This document shows, piece by piece, positions 8,023 to 17,071 of a DNA stretch of 64,000 nt. The notes beneath the pieces are model-generated. The model saw only the letters and a list, made by a program, of their open reading frames with translations. It was not told where the DNA came from and searched no databases. Position 1 is the first letter of the stretch. Each line of letters opens with the position of its first letter. Source of the stretch: Altererythrobacter lutimaris (GTDB lineage: Bacteria; Pseudomonadota; Alphaproteobacteria; Sphingomonadales; Sphingomonadaceae); the NCBI RefSeq assembly GCF_013371495.1, contig NZ_JABWTA010000001.1:1302001-1366000 (forward strand). Reading direction: 5' to 3'. Position numbers and translations under genes: made by a program.

Positions 8023-8265
8023 TCAGCCTCCGGATACAGGCGGGAGCAGCGCGACTTCATCACCATCCTGCGCCGCCAGCGCGGTCTTGTCCGCCAGCAC
8101 GCGCCCAGCGCAAGCCACATTGACACGCTCTTCCTGTAATTGCCCGGCGACTTGCGGACCGACGGCTGCGAGCAGTCCTTGCCAATCAAGCGGCGCTGCA
8201 ACTTCGCGGCTTTCTTCGCCCGCAAGATCGCGCAAGGGGCCAAGAAAGACGATCGTCACTGCCAT
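8023..8265 (-). CDS. moaD: Molybdopterin synthase sulfur carrier subunit
   Basis: An 80-residue ubiquitin-like sulfur carrier. The C-terminus LLPPVSGG ends with the Gly-Gly that is adenylated by MoeB and thiocarboxylated. The FLGPLRDLAG start is typical. A GTG at 8268 directly precedes the ATG at 8265; I use the ATG. It follows the moaA stop closely and precedes moaE by 3 bases. Confidence 0.92.
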   Translation of the reverse strand: MAVTIVFLGPLRDLAGEESREVAAPLDWQGLLAAVGPQVAGQLQEERVNVACAGRVLADKTALAAQDGDEVALLPPVSGG

Positions 8266-8268
8266 CAC

Positions 8269-9315
8269 TCAGCCGCCCGTCATCGACATATGGCGCGGCA
8301 AGTGCGGTTCCTGCCCGCGCTCGGAAATCTCAAAGAAGTGCCGTTCCGGCTTGATACGCATCGCTTCATTGAGCGCTAATTCAAGCTCGCGCGCCGGATC
8401 CTCGGACCGCAAAGCCGCGCGCAGATCAACTCGCTCTCCGCCACCAAGGCACGGGTAGAGTTGCCCGGTCGCGGTCACCCGCAAGCGGTTGCAGCTCGCG
8501 CAGAAATTGCCTGTGAGCGGCGTGATAAAGCCGAGCCTCCCGCCAGTTTCGTCGATATCGACATAGCGCGCAGGCCCGCCCGTTGAGTGATCGATATCCT
8601 TGAGGTCCCAGCGTTCTTCCAGGCGTGCACGCACAGAAGTGAGCGGAAGATAATGATCGATCCTGTCGCCATCGACCTCACCCAAAGGCATGACTTCGAT
8701 CAGCGTCACATCATGGCCTTGCCCATGCGCCCACGCGATCAGGTCCGCGATTTCGTCTTCATTGATGCCTTTCAGTGCGACAGTGTTGAGCTTGACCTTG
8801 AGCCCCGCATCCTTTGCAGCAGAAATCCCTTCCAGCACTTGCGGCAAACGGTCGCGACGCGTCAGCTCTGCAAAGCGCGCTCGGTCCATTGTGTCGAGCG
8901 AGATATTCACCCGGCGCACGCCGGCCTTCGCCAATGCGTCCGCATGCTGGGCGAGCTGGGTTCCATTGGTCGTCAGCGTGAGCTCATTCAGGCCAGCTCC
9001 CAAATGCCGACCCAGAGCCGGAAACAGATCGCCGATATCGCGCCGCACCAAGGGCTCACCGCCCGTAATGCGTATCTTGTCCACACCGCGCGCGATGAAG
9101 CCAAGCGAGAGTTGATAGAGCTCTTCCAGGCTCAGCACATCTTTGCGCGGCAAGAAGGTCATCGCCTCGGGCATGCAATAGGTGCAGCGTAGATCGCATC
9201 GGTCGGTCACAGAAAGCCGCAGGTATGAGATTCGCCGCTGGAACCCGTCCACTAACGGACGCACTGGCGCTTCAGCCAGCAGCATATCAGGTTTGCGGGT
9301 GGAAATCTCAGTCAT
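8269..9315 (-). CDS. moaA: GTP 3',8-cyclase (radical SAM)
   Basis: First enzyme of molybdenum cofactor synthesis, converting GTP to 3',8-cH2GTP together with MoaC. The radical SAM cluster motif is CDLRCTYC (C-x3-C-x2-C) in the N-terminal quarter, followed by the TGGEPLVRRD motif. A second cluster is held by CASCNRLRVTATGQLYPC near the C-terminus. The protein ends in Gly-Gly, as active MoaA does. ATG at 9315 overlaps the preceding stop (ATGACTGA); an upstream GTG at 9342 would lengthen it by 9 residues. 348 residues. Confidence 0.95.
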   Translation of the reverse strand: MTEISTRKPDMLLAEAPVRPLVDGFQRRISYLRLSVTDRCDLRCTYCMPEAMTFLPRKDVLSLEELYQLSLGFIARGVDKIRITGGEPLVRRDIGDLFPALGRHLGAGLNELTLTTNGTQLAQHADALAKAGVRRVNISLDTMDRARFAELTRRDRLPQVLEGISAAKDAGLKVKLNTVALKGINEDEIADLIAWAHGQGHDVTLIEVMPLGEVDGDRIDHYLPLTSVRARLEERWDLKDIDHSTGGPARYVDIDETGGRLGFITPLTGNFCASCNRLRVTATGQLYPCLGGGERVDLRAALRSEDPARELELALNEAMRIKPERHFFEISERGQEPHLPRHMSMTGG

Positions 9316-9646
9316 TGAAGGGGCAATACTGCCCTGTGACACCCGGGGCGCGCAACAGATAATCGAGCAATTCTGCTCCGCTCTCTTCGCTTGCGCCGAT
9401 CACATTGACGCGAAGCGGCGCGTATTGACGCGCGAGATCACGGGCGAGCGTCCGCCGCCAGTCATCATGGTCCTTGCCAGCAGGTGGCAAATGCACCGTG
9501 AGAACCTGCGTCTTCCCGTCTTCCAGGATCTTGCAGGCATCGGCCATATGGTCCGCATAGAATGCGCGCGATGCATCCAGCGGTGTTATCGGCAGTTCAG
9601 CGACTTCCAGCACCGCTGAGCCGTGCTCGGGCGGCGCAGCGCTCAT
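9308..9646 (-). CDS. Half-length SDR-like (Rossmann) protein
   Basis: A 112-residue protein. Its end, LRVNVIGAS then LLDYLLRAPGVTGQYCP, resembles the C-terminal part of short-chain dehydrogenases of the FolM type (usual text: IRVNAI..G, then YLL..P.VTGQ). The N-terminal GxxxGxG nucleotide site and the YxxxK catalytic pair are absent, so it is unlikely to be a working reductase. It overlaps folB by 4 bases and moaA by 8, in a pterin-related operon. It may be a remnant of, or a reduced protein derived from, dihydromonapterin reductase. The relation is by eye only. Confidence 0.5.
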   Translation of the reverse strand: MSAAPPEHGSAVLEVAELPITPLDASRAFYADHMADACKILEDGKTQVLTVHLPPAGKDHDDWRRTLARDLARQYAPLRVNVIGASEESGAELLDYLLRAPGVTGQYCPFND

Positions 9647-10014
9647 TTGCGCTCCCGGTGAAGCGTGATCCCGATCTTTTCGCCCGCTTCGGCAATCGCG
9701 AGCTTCACGATCTTCACAGTGATCGCTTCAATCCGACTGTCCTGCACGAACAGCGTTTCGCAAATGTGGTCCGCGACCGCTTCGATCAGCTTGAAATGCA
9801 CGCCTTCAGGCAGCGCGTCAGACGCTGCGAATTTCAAATCCATATAGTTCTTGCTCGCTTCAAGCGGAGTGTCTGGCTCGTACCGGTCCTCGACCTTCAG
9901 CTTGACCTGAATGGTAATGCGCAGCGGCTGTGGCTTACCGGTCTCTTCGGAATAGATCCCGGTCAGGACATCATGTTCGAAGTCTGCGACTTCAAGAATT
10001 AGCGAATCACTCAT
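9643..10014 (-). CDS. folB: Dihydroneopterin aldolase
   Basis: Folate pathway enzyme that splits 7,8-dihydroneopterin to 6-hydroxymethyl-dihydropterin. The 123-residue length and the tunnel fold motifs fit FolB: an early GIYSEE (E of the substrate site), NYMDLK, HFKLIEAVADHICE and a late VKIVKLAI with a conserved lysine. It overlaps the half-SDR gene by 4 bases and follows the methyltransferase gene by 9 bases, in a pterin and molybdopterin gene group. Confidence 0.9.
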   Translation of the reverse strand: MSDSLILEVADFEHDVLTGIYSEETGKPQPLRITIQVKLKVEDRYEPDTPLEASKNYMDLKFAASDALPEGVHFKLIEAVADHICETLFVQDSRIEAITVKIVKLAIAEAGEKIGITLHRERK

Positions 10015-10023
10015 GCGGGACCC

Positions 10024-10914
10024 TTAACTGTTATTCGACCAACGCGCGAAGATGGCTGTAGGAAGCGCTCGCGCGCCTTCCCCAGCTTCCTGAACCGCCA
10101 AGTCGCCATGCTCGATTGTACCGGGAAGATCAGCGAAATGCTCCGCCAGCAAGCCGCCTAGCGACAGGCTGCTCATGCGGACTGCATACACCGTAAGGAA
10201 CAGGAAACGGCTCTCCGCATCGAGCAGCTTGCGGCAGTCCGCGATGAGGCTGGGAAGCCCCTCTTCCAGTCGCCATGTCTCGTTCTTGGGTCCCCGTCCA
10301 AATTTAGGTGGGTCAAGGATGATTCCGGCATAGCGGTTTCCGCGTCGCACTTCGCGTGCCGTGAACTTCGCAGCGTCATCGACGAGCCAGCGTATGGGCC
10401 GGTCCTCCATCTCGGAAAGCGCTGCGTTTTCGCGCGCCTGCGCAACAGACTTCTTTGACGCATCGACATGCGTAACGCGGCCATATTGGCTCAGCGCAAG
10501 CGAACCCACCCCGGTGTAACCGAACAGGTTGAGCGTTTCCGCGTCCTCACGACCTTCCAACCTTTCTCCCATCCAGTCCCATACCGGCGCCATATCCGGA
10601 AAGAACTGCAGATGCCGGAAAGGCGTGGGCTGCACGGCAAACCGCACATCATGCCACATCGCCTGCCACCCGCTTTCAGGAACTTCCGGCGTAAGCTGCC
10701 AGCGACCGCCACCATCTTCGTCGGAGCCGGGAATAAACTCGCCATCCGCTTGCCATTCCGCGAGCCGAGGGCTCCACATCGCCTGAGGTTCAGGCCTGAT
10801 GAAGCGAAAGCCGCCGAAGCACTCCAGCTTTCGGCCATGGCCGCTATCAAGCAGGTGGTAGTCTTCCCAGCCCTCGCCCGCCATGAGCACAGATTGAGCT
10901 TGTAGATCAGCCAT
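10024..10914 (-). CDS. RlmI-like class I SAM methyltransferase
   Basis: A 296-residue enzyme of the COG1092 type, which modifies 23S rRNA cytosine C5 in characterised members. LNLFGYTGVGSLALSQYG is the SAM-binding loop, VTHVDASKKSVAQARENAAL the ribose acidic strand, and LDPPKFGRG the catalytic DPP motif. The C-terminal cysteine usual in m5C enzymes is not obvious, so base specificity is uncertain. The start codon overlaps the thrC stop (TGATG), indicating coupled translation. Confidence 0.8.
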   Translation of the reverse strand: MADLQAQSVLMAGEGWEDYHLLDSGHGRKLECFGGFRFIRPEPQAMWSPRLAEWQADGEFIPGSDEDGGGRWQLTPEVPESGWQAMWHDVRFAVQPTPFRHLQFFPDMAPVWDWMGERLEGREDAETLNLFGYTGVGSLALSQYGRVTHVDASKKSVAQARENAALSEMEDRPIRWLVDDAAKFTAREVRRGNRYAGIILDPPKFGRGPKNETWRLEEGLPSLIADCRKLLDAESRFLFLTVYAVRMSSLSLGGLLAEHFADLPGTIEHGDLAVQEAGEGARALPTAIFARWSNNS

Positions 10915-12314
10915 CAGGCAGCAGGGGCGGCGTGCTCCGCCACAAAACTGCGAACCGCGTCATATTCACCCGGCAGGCTGGTAAAGGCCTCTTCCCGCGA
11001 AAACAGATCACCGACACGCTGCGGCAAGCCTGGCCGCGAGCCTGTTGCACGCTCCACCGCATCGCGAAACTTGCCCGGATGGGCCGTCGCCAGCGTGACG
11101 ATTGGCACAGACGTATCCAGCGCGCTTTCGCGCGCTGCGTGGAGACCCACGGCTGTATGCGGGTCAAGGAGCTCGCCGCACATCTCATAGGCCCAACGCA
11201 GGGCTCGGGCGGTGTCGTCCTGATCAGCACGTCCGCTGGTGAACTTGGCCGCTGCGCCTTCGCGCTGCGCATTCGTCAGCTGCATCGCGCGGTTCTTCTC
11301 AAAGTCGGCCATTTGCTTTGCCATGGCCCCGCCATCGCGCCCGCCGACATCGAACAACAGCCGCTCGAAATTGGAGCTGACCTGAATATCCATGCTCGGC
11401 GTGACGGTCGGCGTTACAGTTCCTGTCGAGTAATCGCCACTCGTGAGAGCGCGGTGGAGGATGTCGTTGACGTTGGTCGCAACGATCAGCTGCTCTATCG
11501 GCAGGCCCATACGCGCGGCCACATGGCCTGCAAACACGTCACCAAAATTGCCGGTGGGTACACTGTAAGCGGCGGCACGATGCGGCGCGCCGAGCTGAAG
11601 TCCGGCGGCAAAGTAATAGACCACCTGCGCCATCAACCGCGCCCAGTTGATCGAGTTCACCGCACCGATATTGTAACGCGAATTCATGTACGGATCGTTG
11701 AACATGCGCTTCACCATCGCCTGCGCATCGTCGAAACTGCCATCAATCGCGATGTTGAAGACATTGGGCGCGCGCACCGTCGTCATCTGGCGGCGTTGAA
11801 CGTCGCTGACCCGGCCCTCCGGGTGAAGCATGAAGATGTTCACGCCTTCGCGCCCCGCAACGGCATTGATCGCCGCGCTGCCTGTGTCACCACTCGTCGC
11901 GCCGACAATGGTGAGGTTGCTGCCGCGCCGAGCCAGGAAAGTCTCGAAAAGCAGTCCGAGCAATTGCAGCGCGACATCCTTGAACGCCAGCGTCGGCCCG
12001 TGGAACAGCTCTAGCAGCCACTGACGCTCATCGAGCTGGACGAGCGGTGTCACGGCCTGATGCGCGAAACTCGCATAGGCTTTTTCGCACAGATCATGCA
12101 GTTCGGCCTCGGTAAGACTACCCGCCACAAATGGCGACATGACCCGGGTGGCAAGCTCGGCATAAGGAAGGCCGACCATCGCTGCGATATCGTCCGCTGT
12201 AAACTGGGGCCATTCGCTCGGCACATAGAGCCCGCCATCGCGGGCAAGTCCTGCGAGCGTCACGCCTTCAAAGTCGAGCGTCGGAGCGCTGCCTCGGGTC
12301 GAGATATATTCCAT
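10914..12314 (-). CDS. thrC: Threonine synthase
   Basis: PLP enzyme converting O-phosphohomoserine to threonine. 466 residues, the length of the long bacterial form. MEYISTRG opens the protein; HGPTLAFKDVALQ contains the Schiff-base lysine K112; GATSGDTGSAAI binds the phosphate; SVPTGNFGDVFAGH is the following conserved loop. It leads a unit with the downstream methyltransferase gene. Confidence 0.97.
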   Translation of the reverse strand: MEYISTRGSAPTLDFEGVTLAGLARDGGLYVPSEWPQFTADDIAAMVGLPYAELATRVMSPFVAGSLTEAELHDLCEKAYASFAHQAVTPLVQLDERQWLLELFHGPTLAFKDVALQLLGLLFETFLARRGSNLTIVGATSGDTGSAAINAVAGREGVNIFMLHPEGRVSDVQRRQMTTVRAPNVFNIAIDGSFDDAQAMVKRMFNDPYMNSRYNIGAVNSINWARLMAQVVYYFAAGLQLGAPHRAAAYSVPTGNFGDVFAGHVAARMGLPIEQLIVATNVNDILHRALTSGDYSTGTVTPTVTPSMDIQVSSNFERLLFDVGGRDGGAMAKQMADFEKNRAMQLTNAQREGAAAKFTSGRADQDDTARALRWAYEMCGELLDPHTAVGLHAARESALDTSVPIVTLATAHPGKFRDAVERATGSRPGLPQRVGDLFSREEAFTSLPGEYDAVRSFVAEHAAPAA

Positions 12315-12373
12315 CGTGGCTGGCGGTTAGCGGGGTGAGAGGATCAGGGCAAGAAAGGAGCGCTACTGCCGCA

Positions 12374-12967
12374 TCAACCTTCTTCTTCCTGGCGTGCCTT
12401 CAAACGGCTCTGAATCGCGAACCAGTAGATGACCAGCGCCGTCAGCGCGAAGAAGAACCACTGCCCTGCATAGGCCAAGTGGTTGTTGGGAAGATCACCG
12501 GGATCTGGCTTCGCTAGGGGCTGGAGGCCGGCGAGCGACGGATCGGCGACGATCCGGCCATTCTGATCGACCACGCCGGTGATCTCGCCGCCAATCCATT
12601 CAGGCGGATTAGGGTCTCGCGCCCAGCCTAGCTTAACTTCGACGGGATCGAGATTGCTAAGTGTGCATTTAGCGATAATCGCCCAACCCTTTGCGCCGCG
12701 GTCGCTCGTCCCAGCAGCGCTGCGGATGCCGTCAATGCGGCTGCAATCAAGCGACACCTGCTGAAAGCGCAGATCAATCTGCCACGTCGAAGTGCTGCTT
12801 GCGGAAATGCGGGTAGCCGGCTGCTCCGCATCAATCGCGGAATATTCCGCAATCAGCGCTGCTTTCTCATCAGCACGGCCCAATTGCCATACGCCTAGTG
12901 CGACCATGATCGCGGCGGCGGCCACAACAACAATTGTCGGGATGACGGGAAGCTGGCGCAGGTTCAT
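12374..12967 (-). CDS. SURF1-family cytochrome oxidase assembly protein
   Basis: A 197-residue membrane protein. One membrane helix lies near residues 8-28 and a second near 168-188, with a periplasmic domain between them, the standard SURF1 layout. GVWQLGRADEK near the first helix and NNHLAYAGQWFFFALTALVIYW near the second are family marks. SURF1 delivers or stabilises haem a in subunit I. ATG overlaps the DUF983 stop by 4 bases, within the oxidase cluster. Confidence 0.92.
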   Translation of the reverse strand: MNLRQLPVIPTIVVVAAAAIMVALGVWQLGRADEKAALIAEYSAIDAEQPATRISASSTSTWQIDLRFQQVSLDCSRIDGIRSAAGTSDRGAKGWAIIAKCTLSNLDPVEVKLGWARDPNPPEWIGGEITGVVDQNGRIVADPSLAGLQPLAKPDPGDLPNNHLAYAGQWFFFALTALVIYWFAIQSRLKARQEEEG

Positions 12968-13386
12968 GATTCTTTGTCGTCTATCGCTTCGCTATTTGAG
13001 GCGAAGTCCTCAGAAGCACCATTGCGCCGCTCATAGCACGCGTAGAGAAATACGATTTTGAACAGCCGCAAGCTGCCGATCACTACCGCCACCGTCACCG
13101 GCAGCCACACGATCATCTGCAGAACCAGAGACGGTCGAAACGCACTGTCGATCCACCATGCGATGCCGATCAATCCCAGCGCGATGATCATTGTGAGCAG
13201 GCCGACAAAGCGCCCGCCCCCTTCAAGCTCGCTGAAATCGAGCCCGCAGCTTGTGCACTTGTCAGCGACCTGCGCGGGTGCATCGAAAACAGTGCGCACG
13301 CCGCAGCGCGGGCACATACCGAAAAGGGCTGCCTGAGTTACCCCCGGCAGCCCCTTCTTTGTCTCAGAGCTTGCGCCCTCAGCCAT
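12964..13386 (-). CDS. DUF983 family membrane protein
   Basis: A 140-residue protein. A zinc-ribbon-like segment, MCPRCG and later KCTSCGLDFSE, is followed by two membrane helices (LLTMIIALGLIGIAWWI and MIVWLPVTVAVVIGSLRLF). DUF983 proteins commonly lie between ctaE and surf1 in alphaproteobacteria, suggesting a part in oxidase biogenesis. The ATG at 13386 shares bases with the ctaE stop (TAATG), which decides this start over 13446. Confidence 0.88.
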   Translation of the reverse strand: MAEGASSETKKGLPGVTQAALFGMCPRCGVRTVFDAPAQVADKCTSCGLDFSELEGGGRFVGLLTMIIALGLIGIAWWIDSAFRPSLVLQMIVWLPVTVAVVIGSLRLFKIVFLYACYERRNGASEDFASNSEAIDDKES

Positions 13387-14261
13387 TAATGTACCGGTGC
13401 GCCCCAGCCGCCCCAGATGTAGACGGCGATAAATAGGAACAACCACACTACGTCAACGAAGTGCCAGTACCATGCAGCCGCTTCGAAACCGAAGTGCTGG
13501 CGCGGTGTGAAGTGGCCCTTGTAAGCGCGGAACAGGCAAACGATCAGGAATATCGTGCCGACCAGAACGTGGAAGCCGTGGAAGCCGGTCGCCATATAGA
13601 ATGCGGAGCTGTAGGTGTTCTGACCGAACACGAACGGCGCGATGGAGTACTCGTAAGCCTGGATCGCTGTGAACAGCGCGCCAAGAGCAATCGTCGCCCA
13701 CAGCCCCTGCTTCAGACCTTCGCGGTCACCATGGATCAGCGCGTGGTGCGCCCATGTAACAGTCGTGCCGGAGCAAAGCAGGATAAGTGTGTTAAGTAGC
13801 GGCAGCGAAAACGCATCGAGCACTTCCATGCCTTCTGGAACCAAGGTTCCGCCTTCTGTAACGCCCTCAGAGATGAACAGGTTTGTCGTTGCTTGCTCCG
13901 CCGTGCCCGCGGCGGCAACCACGAGCGGTTCAGGGAACAAGGCGAAGTCGAAAAACGCCCAGAACCAGCCGACAAAGAACATCACTTCAGAAGCAATGAA
14001 CAGGATCATCCCATAGCGCATGTGCAGCTGCACAACCGGCGTGTGATCGCCGCCTTCCGCTTCGCGAACGATATTCGCAAACCAGCTGAAGAAAGTCGCG
14101 ATCAGGCCAGCAATGCCGAGACCCAGAACAACCGCCCACCCGCTCATTTCGTGCATGTAGAAAACCATGCCGGTGGTGAAAGTCAGTGCCGACAGCGAGC
14201 CAATCAGCGGCCAGATATCGGGCTCTAGAATGTGATAATCGTGGTTCTTTGTACCAGCCAT
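13386..14261 (-). CDS. ctaE: Cytochrome c oxidase subunit III
   Basis: A 291-residue integral membrane protein with seven helices. NHDYHILEPDIWPLIGS opens it; FFVGWFWAFFDFALFP, GTTVTWAHHALIHGD, GFHGFHVLVGTIFL and EAAAWYWHFVDVVWLFLF are subunit III signatures. It stabilises the catalytic core and binds lipid. It is followed by DUF983 and SURF1 genes with overlapping starts. Confidence 0.97.
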   Translation of the reverse strand: MAGTKNHDYHILEPDIWPLIGSLSALTFTTGMVFYMHEMSGWAVVLGLGIAGLIATFFSWFANIVREAEGGDHTPVVQLHMRYGMILFIASEVMFFVGWFWAFFDFALFPEPLVVAAAGTAEQATTNLFISEGVTEGGTLVPEGMEVLDAFSLPLLNTLILLCSGTTVTWAHHALIHGDREGLKQGLWATIALGALFTAIQAYEYSIAPFVFGQNTYSSAFYMATGFHGFHVLVGTIFLIVCLFRAYKGHFTPRQHFGFEAAAWYWHFVDVVWLFLFIAVYIWGGWGAPVH

Positions 14262-14337
14262 CGGTTTTTCCCGTTCAAGTCTTCAGGCAGCCTTTAATGT
14301 CCCACGCCGCCTCGGTCCAGAGAGTAATCCCCCGCGT

Positions 14338-14931
14338 TTACGAGCCAGCCTCTGTCTCGACATCGCGTGCGCGGTGGAAAGTATAACTAAGTGTGATCTG
14401 TTCAACGCCATCCATCGCTTCATCTTCAAGCGCTGCCGGGTCGATGAAGTAGAGCACCGGCATGTGCACTTCCTCGCCCGGCTGCAGCGTTTGCTGCGTG
14501 AAGCAAAAGCACTGGATCTTGTTGAAATGAATGCCAGCCTGCTCAGGCTCGACATTGAATGTCGCAGTGCCTGTAATCGGCACGGACGAATTGTTCTTCG
14601 CAACATAGGTCGTCATGTCGCGCACGCCAATCTGGATTGTATCGGTCGGCTGCGACGGGCGAAATTCCCACGGCACACCGCGCGCTAGCGAGGCATCGAA
14701 GCGGATCGACATTGTCCGGCCTGCAGCACTCGCGCTTGCGAGCTGTTCAGCGGCGTTTGCCTCTGCTTCGGTTGCCTGCTGCGTCGTCCCGCCAAAACCT
14801 GTCACGCGGCAGAACAGATCGTAAAGCGGCACAGCGGCATAACCCATGCCCAGCATCGCGAGCGCGCCCGCAAAAGCGATCAAGCCGACTTTCTTGTTCT
14901 GGTTTTCCAGCTGCGGAGTTGCAGTTGCCAT
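14338..14931 (-). CDS. ctaG: Cytochrome oxidase copper chaperone CtaG/Cox11
   Basis: Delivers copper to CuB in subunit I. 197 residues: one N-terminal membrane helix (VGLIAFAGALAMLGMGYAAVP), the AVPLYDLFCRVTGFGG motif with its cysteine C41, and the copper-binding CFCF at 141-144 in the periplasmic beta domain. It starts 3 bases after the small membrane gene at 14935. The 76 bases between ctaG and ctaE contain nothing recognised. Confidence 0.96.
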   Translation of the reverse strand: MATATPQLENQNKKVGLIAFAGALAMLGMGYAAVPLYDLFCRVTGFGGTTQQATEAEANAAEQLASASAAGRTMSIRFDASLARGVPWEFRPSQPTDTIQIGVRDMTTYVAKNNSSVPITGTATFNVEPEQAGIHFNKIQCFCFTQQTLQPGEEVHMPVLYFIDPAALEDEAMDGVEQITLSYTFHRARDVETEAGS

Positions 14932-14934
14932 TGC

Positions 14935-15060
14935 CTACTCCCCCATCCGCACGATGGTGATCATATAAAACAATACGACAAAGAACAGCAGCACGCCGCC
15001 GAGCACAAGATTTCGGCTCTTCTGGCGGCGACGGATTTCGTTTTCTTCTTCAGGCGTCAT
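14935..15060 (-). CDS. Small single-helix protein of the cta cluster
   Basis: A 41-residue protein read directly from the minus strand. It begins MTPEEENEIRRRQKSRN, then has one membrane helix LVLGGVLLFFVVLFYMITIV, and ends RMGE. A charged head with a single helix between ctaB and ctaG is a common alphaproteobacterial arrangement, likely an oxidase assembly or accessory peptide. It is 3 bases upstream of ctaG and 19 downstream of ctaB. Too short for many gene finders. Confidence 0.75.
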   Translation of the reverse strand: MTPEEENEIRRRQKSRNLVLGGVLLFFVVLFYMITIVRMGE

Positions 15061-15079
15061 GACGTCAAACTTCAATCGA

Positions 15080-16006
15080 TCAAATCAAGCCGTAACTGGC
15101 GGCGTAGCGATCCACGACCAAGGCTGCAAACAGCGCGAACAGGTAGAGAATCGAGAAACCGAACAAGCGCTTTTCCGGCTTCATTGTATCTTGCGCTACT
15201 GATTGCCGGAAGGCGACAGGAAACGAAAGCGCAAGGAAAGCAAAGGACAGCGCAAGGCTTGCAACACCGTAAATCGCGCCCGTCCCGCCGATTAGCCACG
15301 GCGCAACCGCGACCGGGATTAGAAGGATCGTGTAGGCCAGGATCTGGCGGCGAGTCGCTCGCTCGCCTGCGACAACGGGCAGCATCGGAATACCGACCTT
15401 CGCATAGTCAGTCTTCACGAACAGAGCGAGCGCCCAGAAATGCGGCGGCGTCCACATGAAGATGATTGCGAACAGCAGCACCGGCATCGCGGTAACTTCG
15501 CCCGTAACGGCAATCCAGCCAATCATAGGCGGGAAGGCCCCTGCCCCGCCGCCGATCACGATGTTTTGCGGCGTGCGCGGCTTGAGCCAGATCGTGTAGA
15601 TCACAGCGTAATAGACGATCGCCACGGCAAGGATTGCAGCGGCCAGCCAGCCCACTGCAACGCCCATGACGACGACGGAAGCGGCGCTCAGCAGGATGCC
15701 AAAGTCGCGCGCGTCAGTCTTTTGCATACGCTGCGAAGGAAGCGGACGTTTGGACGTGCGCTTCATCCCGGCATCAATATCTGCTTCCCACCACTGGTTG
15801 AGAGCCGCCGAGCCACCTGCACCAAGCGCAATACAAAGGATCGCGGTAAAGCCGATCACGGGGTGAATCGTGCCAGGCGCAGCCAGCAGCCCGCAAATGC
15901 CGGTGAAGATCACCAGCGTCATCACGCGCGGCTTCGTCAGCGCGAAGAAATCGCGCCAATCGGCGGGCATGGCTATGGTTGCAGGCTGAGTCATGGGGTT
16001 GGTCAT
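15080..16006 (-). CDS. ctaB: Protohaem IX farnesyltransferase (haem O synthase)
   Basis: UbiA-superfamily enzyme that attaches farnesyl to haem b, giving haem o, the precursor of haem a. 308 residues, about nine membrane helices. The first Asp-rich motif lies in [20 protein letters not shown], the second around [20 protein letters not shown]. It starts with [10 protein letters not shown] as the family does. ATG at 16006 is followed by in-frame internal ATGs at residues 5 and 13. It lies 11 bases from the hydrolase gene. Confidence 0.96.
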   Translation of the reverse strand: MTNPMTQPATIAMPADWRDFFALTKPRVMTLVIFTGICGLLAAPGTIHPVIGFTAILCIALGAGGSAALNQWWEADIDAGMKRTSKRPLPSQRMQKTDARDFGILLSAASVVVMGVAVGWLAAAILAVAIVYYAVIYTIWLKPRTPQNIVIGGGAGAFPPMIGWIAVTGEVTAMPVLLFAIIFMWTPPHFWALALFVKTDYAKVGIPMLPVVAGERATRRQILAYTILLIPVAVAPWLIGGTGAIYGVASLALSFAFLALSFPVAFRQSVAQDTMKPEKRLFGFSILYLFALFAALVVDRYAASYGLI

Positions 16007-16017
16007 AGCATAGTTCT

Positions 16018-16989
16018 CTAAAGGCGCTTTAGCCAGTCAATCAGTATGGCATTCACCTGTTCCGGCTTTTCTTGCTGCGTCCAATGGCCGCAACCATCGA
16101 GGATGTGACCTTCAACCTTCGGCGCGAACGCTTTGGTGAGGCCGACAGGGTCAGTGGTCGCACCGAAAAGGAAGGTCGCCGGATCGCGCATTCCGCCGAT
16201 AAACAGCGCAGGTTGCTCGATTTGGCGGTTCTTGAACTGCTGCAGCCATTCGAAATCGCGCACATGATTGCGATAGCGATTGAGCGGACCGCGAAAGCCC
16301 GACTGCTTGAACTCAGCCTCGTAAAAGTCGAGGTCTTCAGACGTCAACCAAGGCGTTTCGACCGGCTCGGGCAATCCTTCGAGGAAAGTCGCGCCCAAAG
16401 GCTTTTCCCAATAGTCACCGGGCGGGACATCGCCGCTGATCGAATACATCATTCGCGCGACCCAGTTACGGGGATCGGCCTCGGCTTCTGCTTCCGCGAC
16501 GCCCGGCTCCTGAAAATAGTGCTGGTAGAAATAGCGCCCTTGCGAGGTAAAGACTTCTTCATAGACCTCGGTGAAGGGCCGCGCAGGAACGCCCGCAAAG
16601 GGCACAGACATCGCCGCGACCGCGCTGAAATGCTCTGGATTGGTGAGCGCCGAATTCCAGACGATTGGCGCACCCCAGTCATGCCCGATCAGCACAGCCG
16701 GTTGATCCGGTGCAAGTGCTTGGCGCAGCCCGACAAGGTCGCCAACCAGTCGCTCCATGGCGTAGGCTTCGATTGGCTCCGGCTTGTCGGAGCCGCCATA
16801 GCCGCGCACATCGATCGCGCAGGCCGTGTAGCCGGCCTCTGCCATTGGCCCCAGCTGATTGCGCCAGCTATACCAACTCTCCGGAAAGCCGTGCACCATG
16901 ATCGCAAGCGGCGCGGTGCCTGCCTCTGCACCTTCCATTGCGCAGCGAAGGGTCACTTCCCCGCAATCAACTTGGCGCATAGTAGGCAT
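16018..16989 (-). CDS. Alpha/beta hydrolase, epoxide-hydrolase-like
   Basis: A 323-residue soluble hydrolase. [13 protein letters not shown] forms the oxyanion HGxP motif, [10 protein letters not shown] holds the nucleophile aspartate, and [17 protein letters not shown] carries the catalytic histidine. The Asp nucleophile and HGFPE are typical of epoxide hydrolases and haloalkane dehalogenases. It lies between ctaB and ctaD on the same strand, an odd insertion for an oxidase cluster. The start at 16989 (or the ATG at 16980) is preferred to 17052, which runs into the ctaD stop region. Substrate unknown. Confidence 0.82.
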   Translation of the reverse strand: MPTMRQVDCGEVTLRCAMEGAEAGTAPLAIMVHGFPESWYSWRNQLGPMAEAGYTACAIDVRGYGGSDKPEPIEAYAMERLVGDLVGLRQALAPDQPAVLIGHDWGAPIVWNSALTNPEHFSAVAAMSVPFAGVPARPFTEVYEEVFTSQGRYFYQHYFQEPGVAEAEAEADPRNWVARMMYSISGDVPPGDYWEKPLGATFLEGLPEPVETPWLTSEDLDFYEAEFKQSGFRGPLNRYRNHVRDFEWLQQFKNRQIEQPALFIGGMRDPATFLFGATTDPVGLTKAFAPKVEGHILDGCGHWTQQEKPEQVNAILIDWLKRL

Positions 16990-17071
16990 GATCGGTTGGT
17001 CTATCTCTCTTATGCGAACGGCCGATCCTCTGAAGGGACCGGCCGCACACATTCAGCAAATGAGCTGCTGA

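Noticed and set aside
15070..15090. Possible third FNR box near the ctaB end
   Set aside because: The bases resemble TTGAT and ATCAA but the spacing and one half-site are wrong, and it lies at a gene end.
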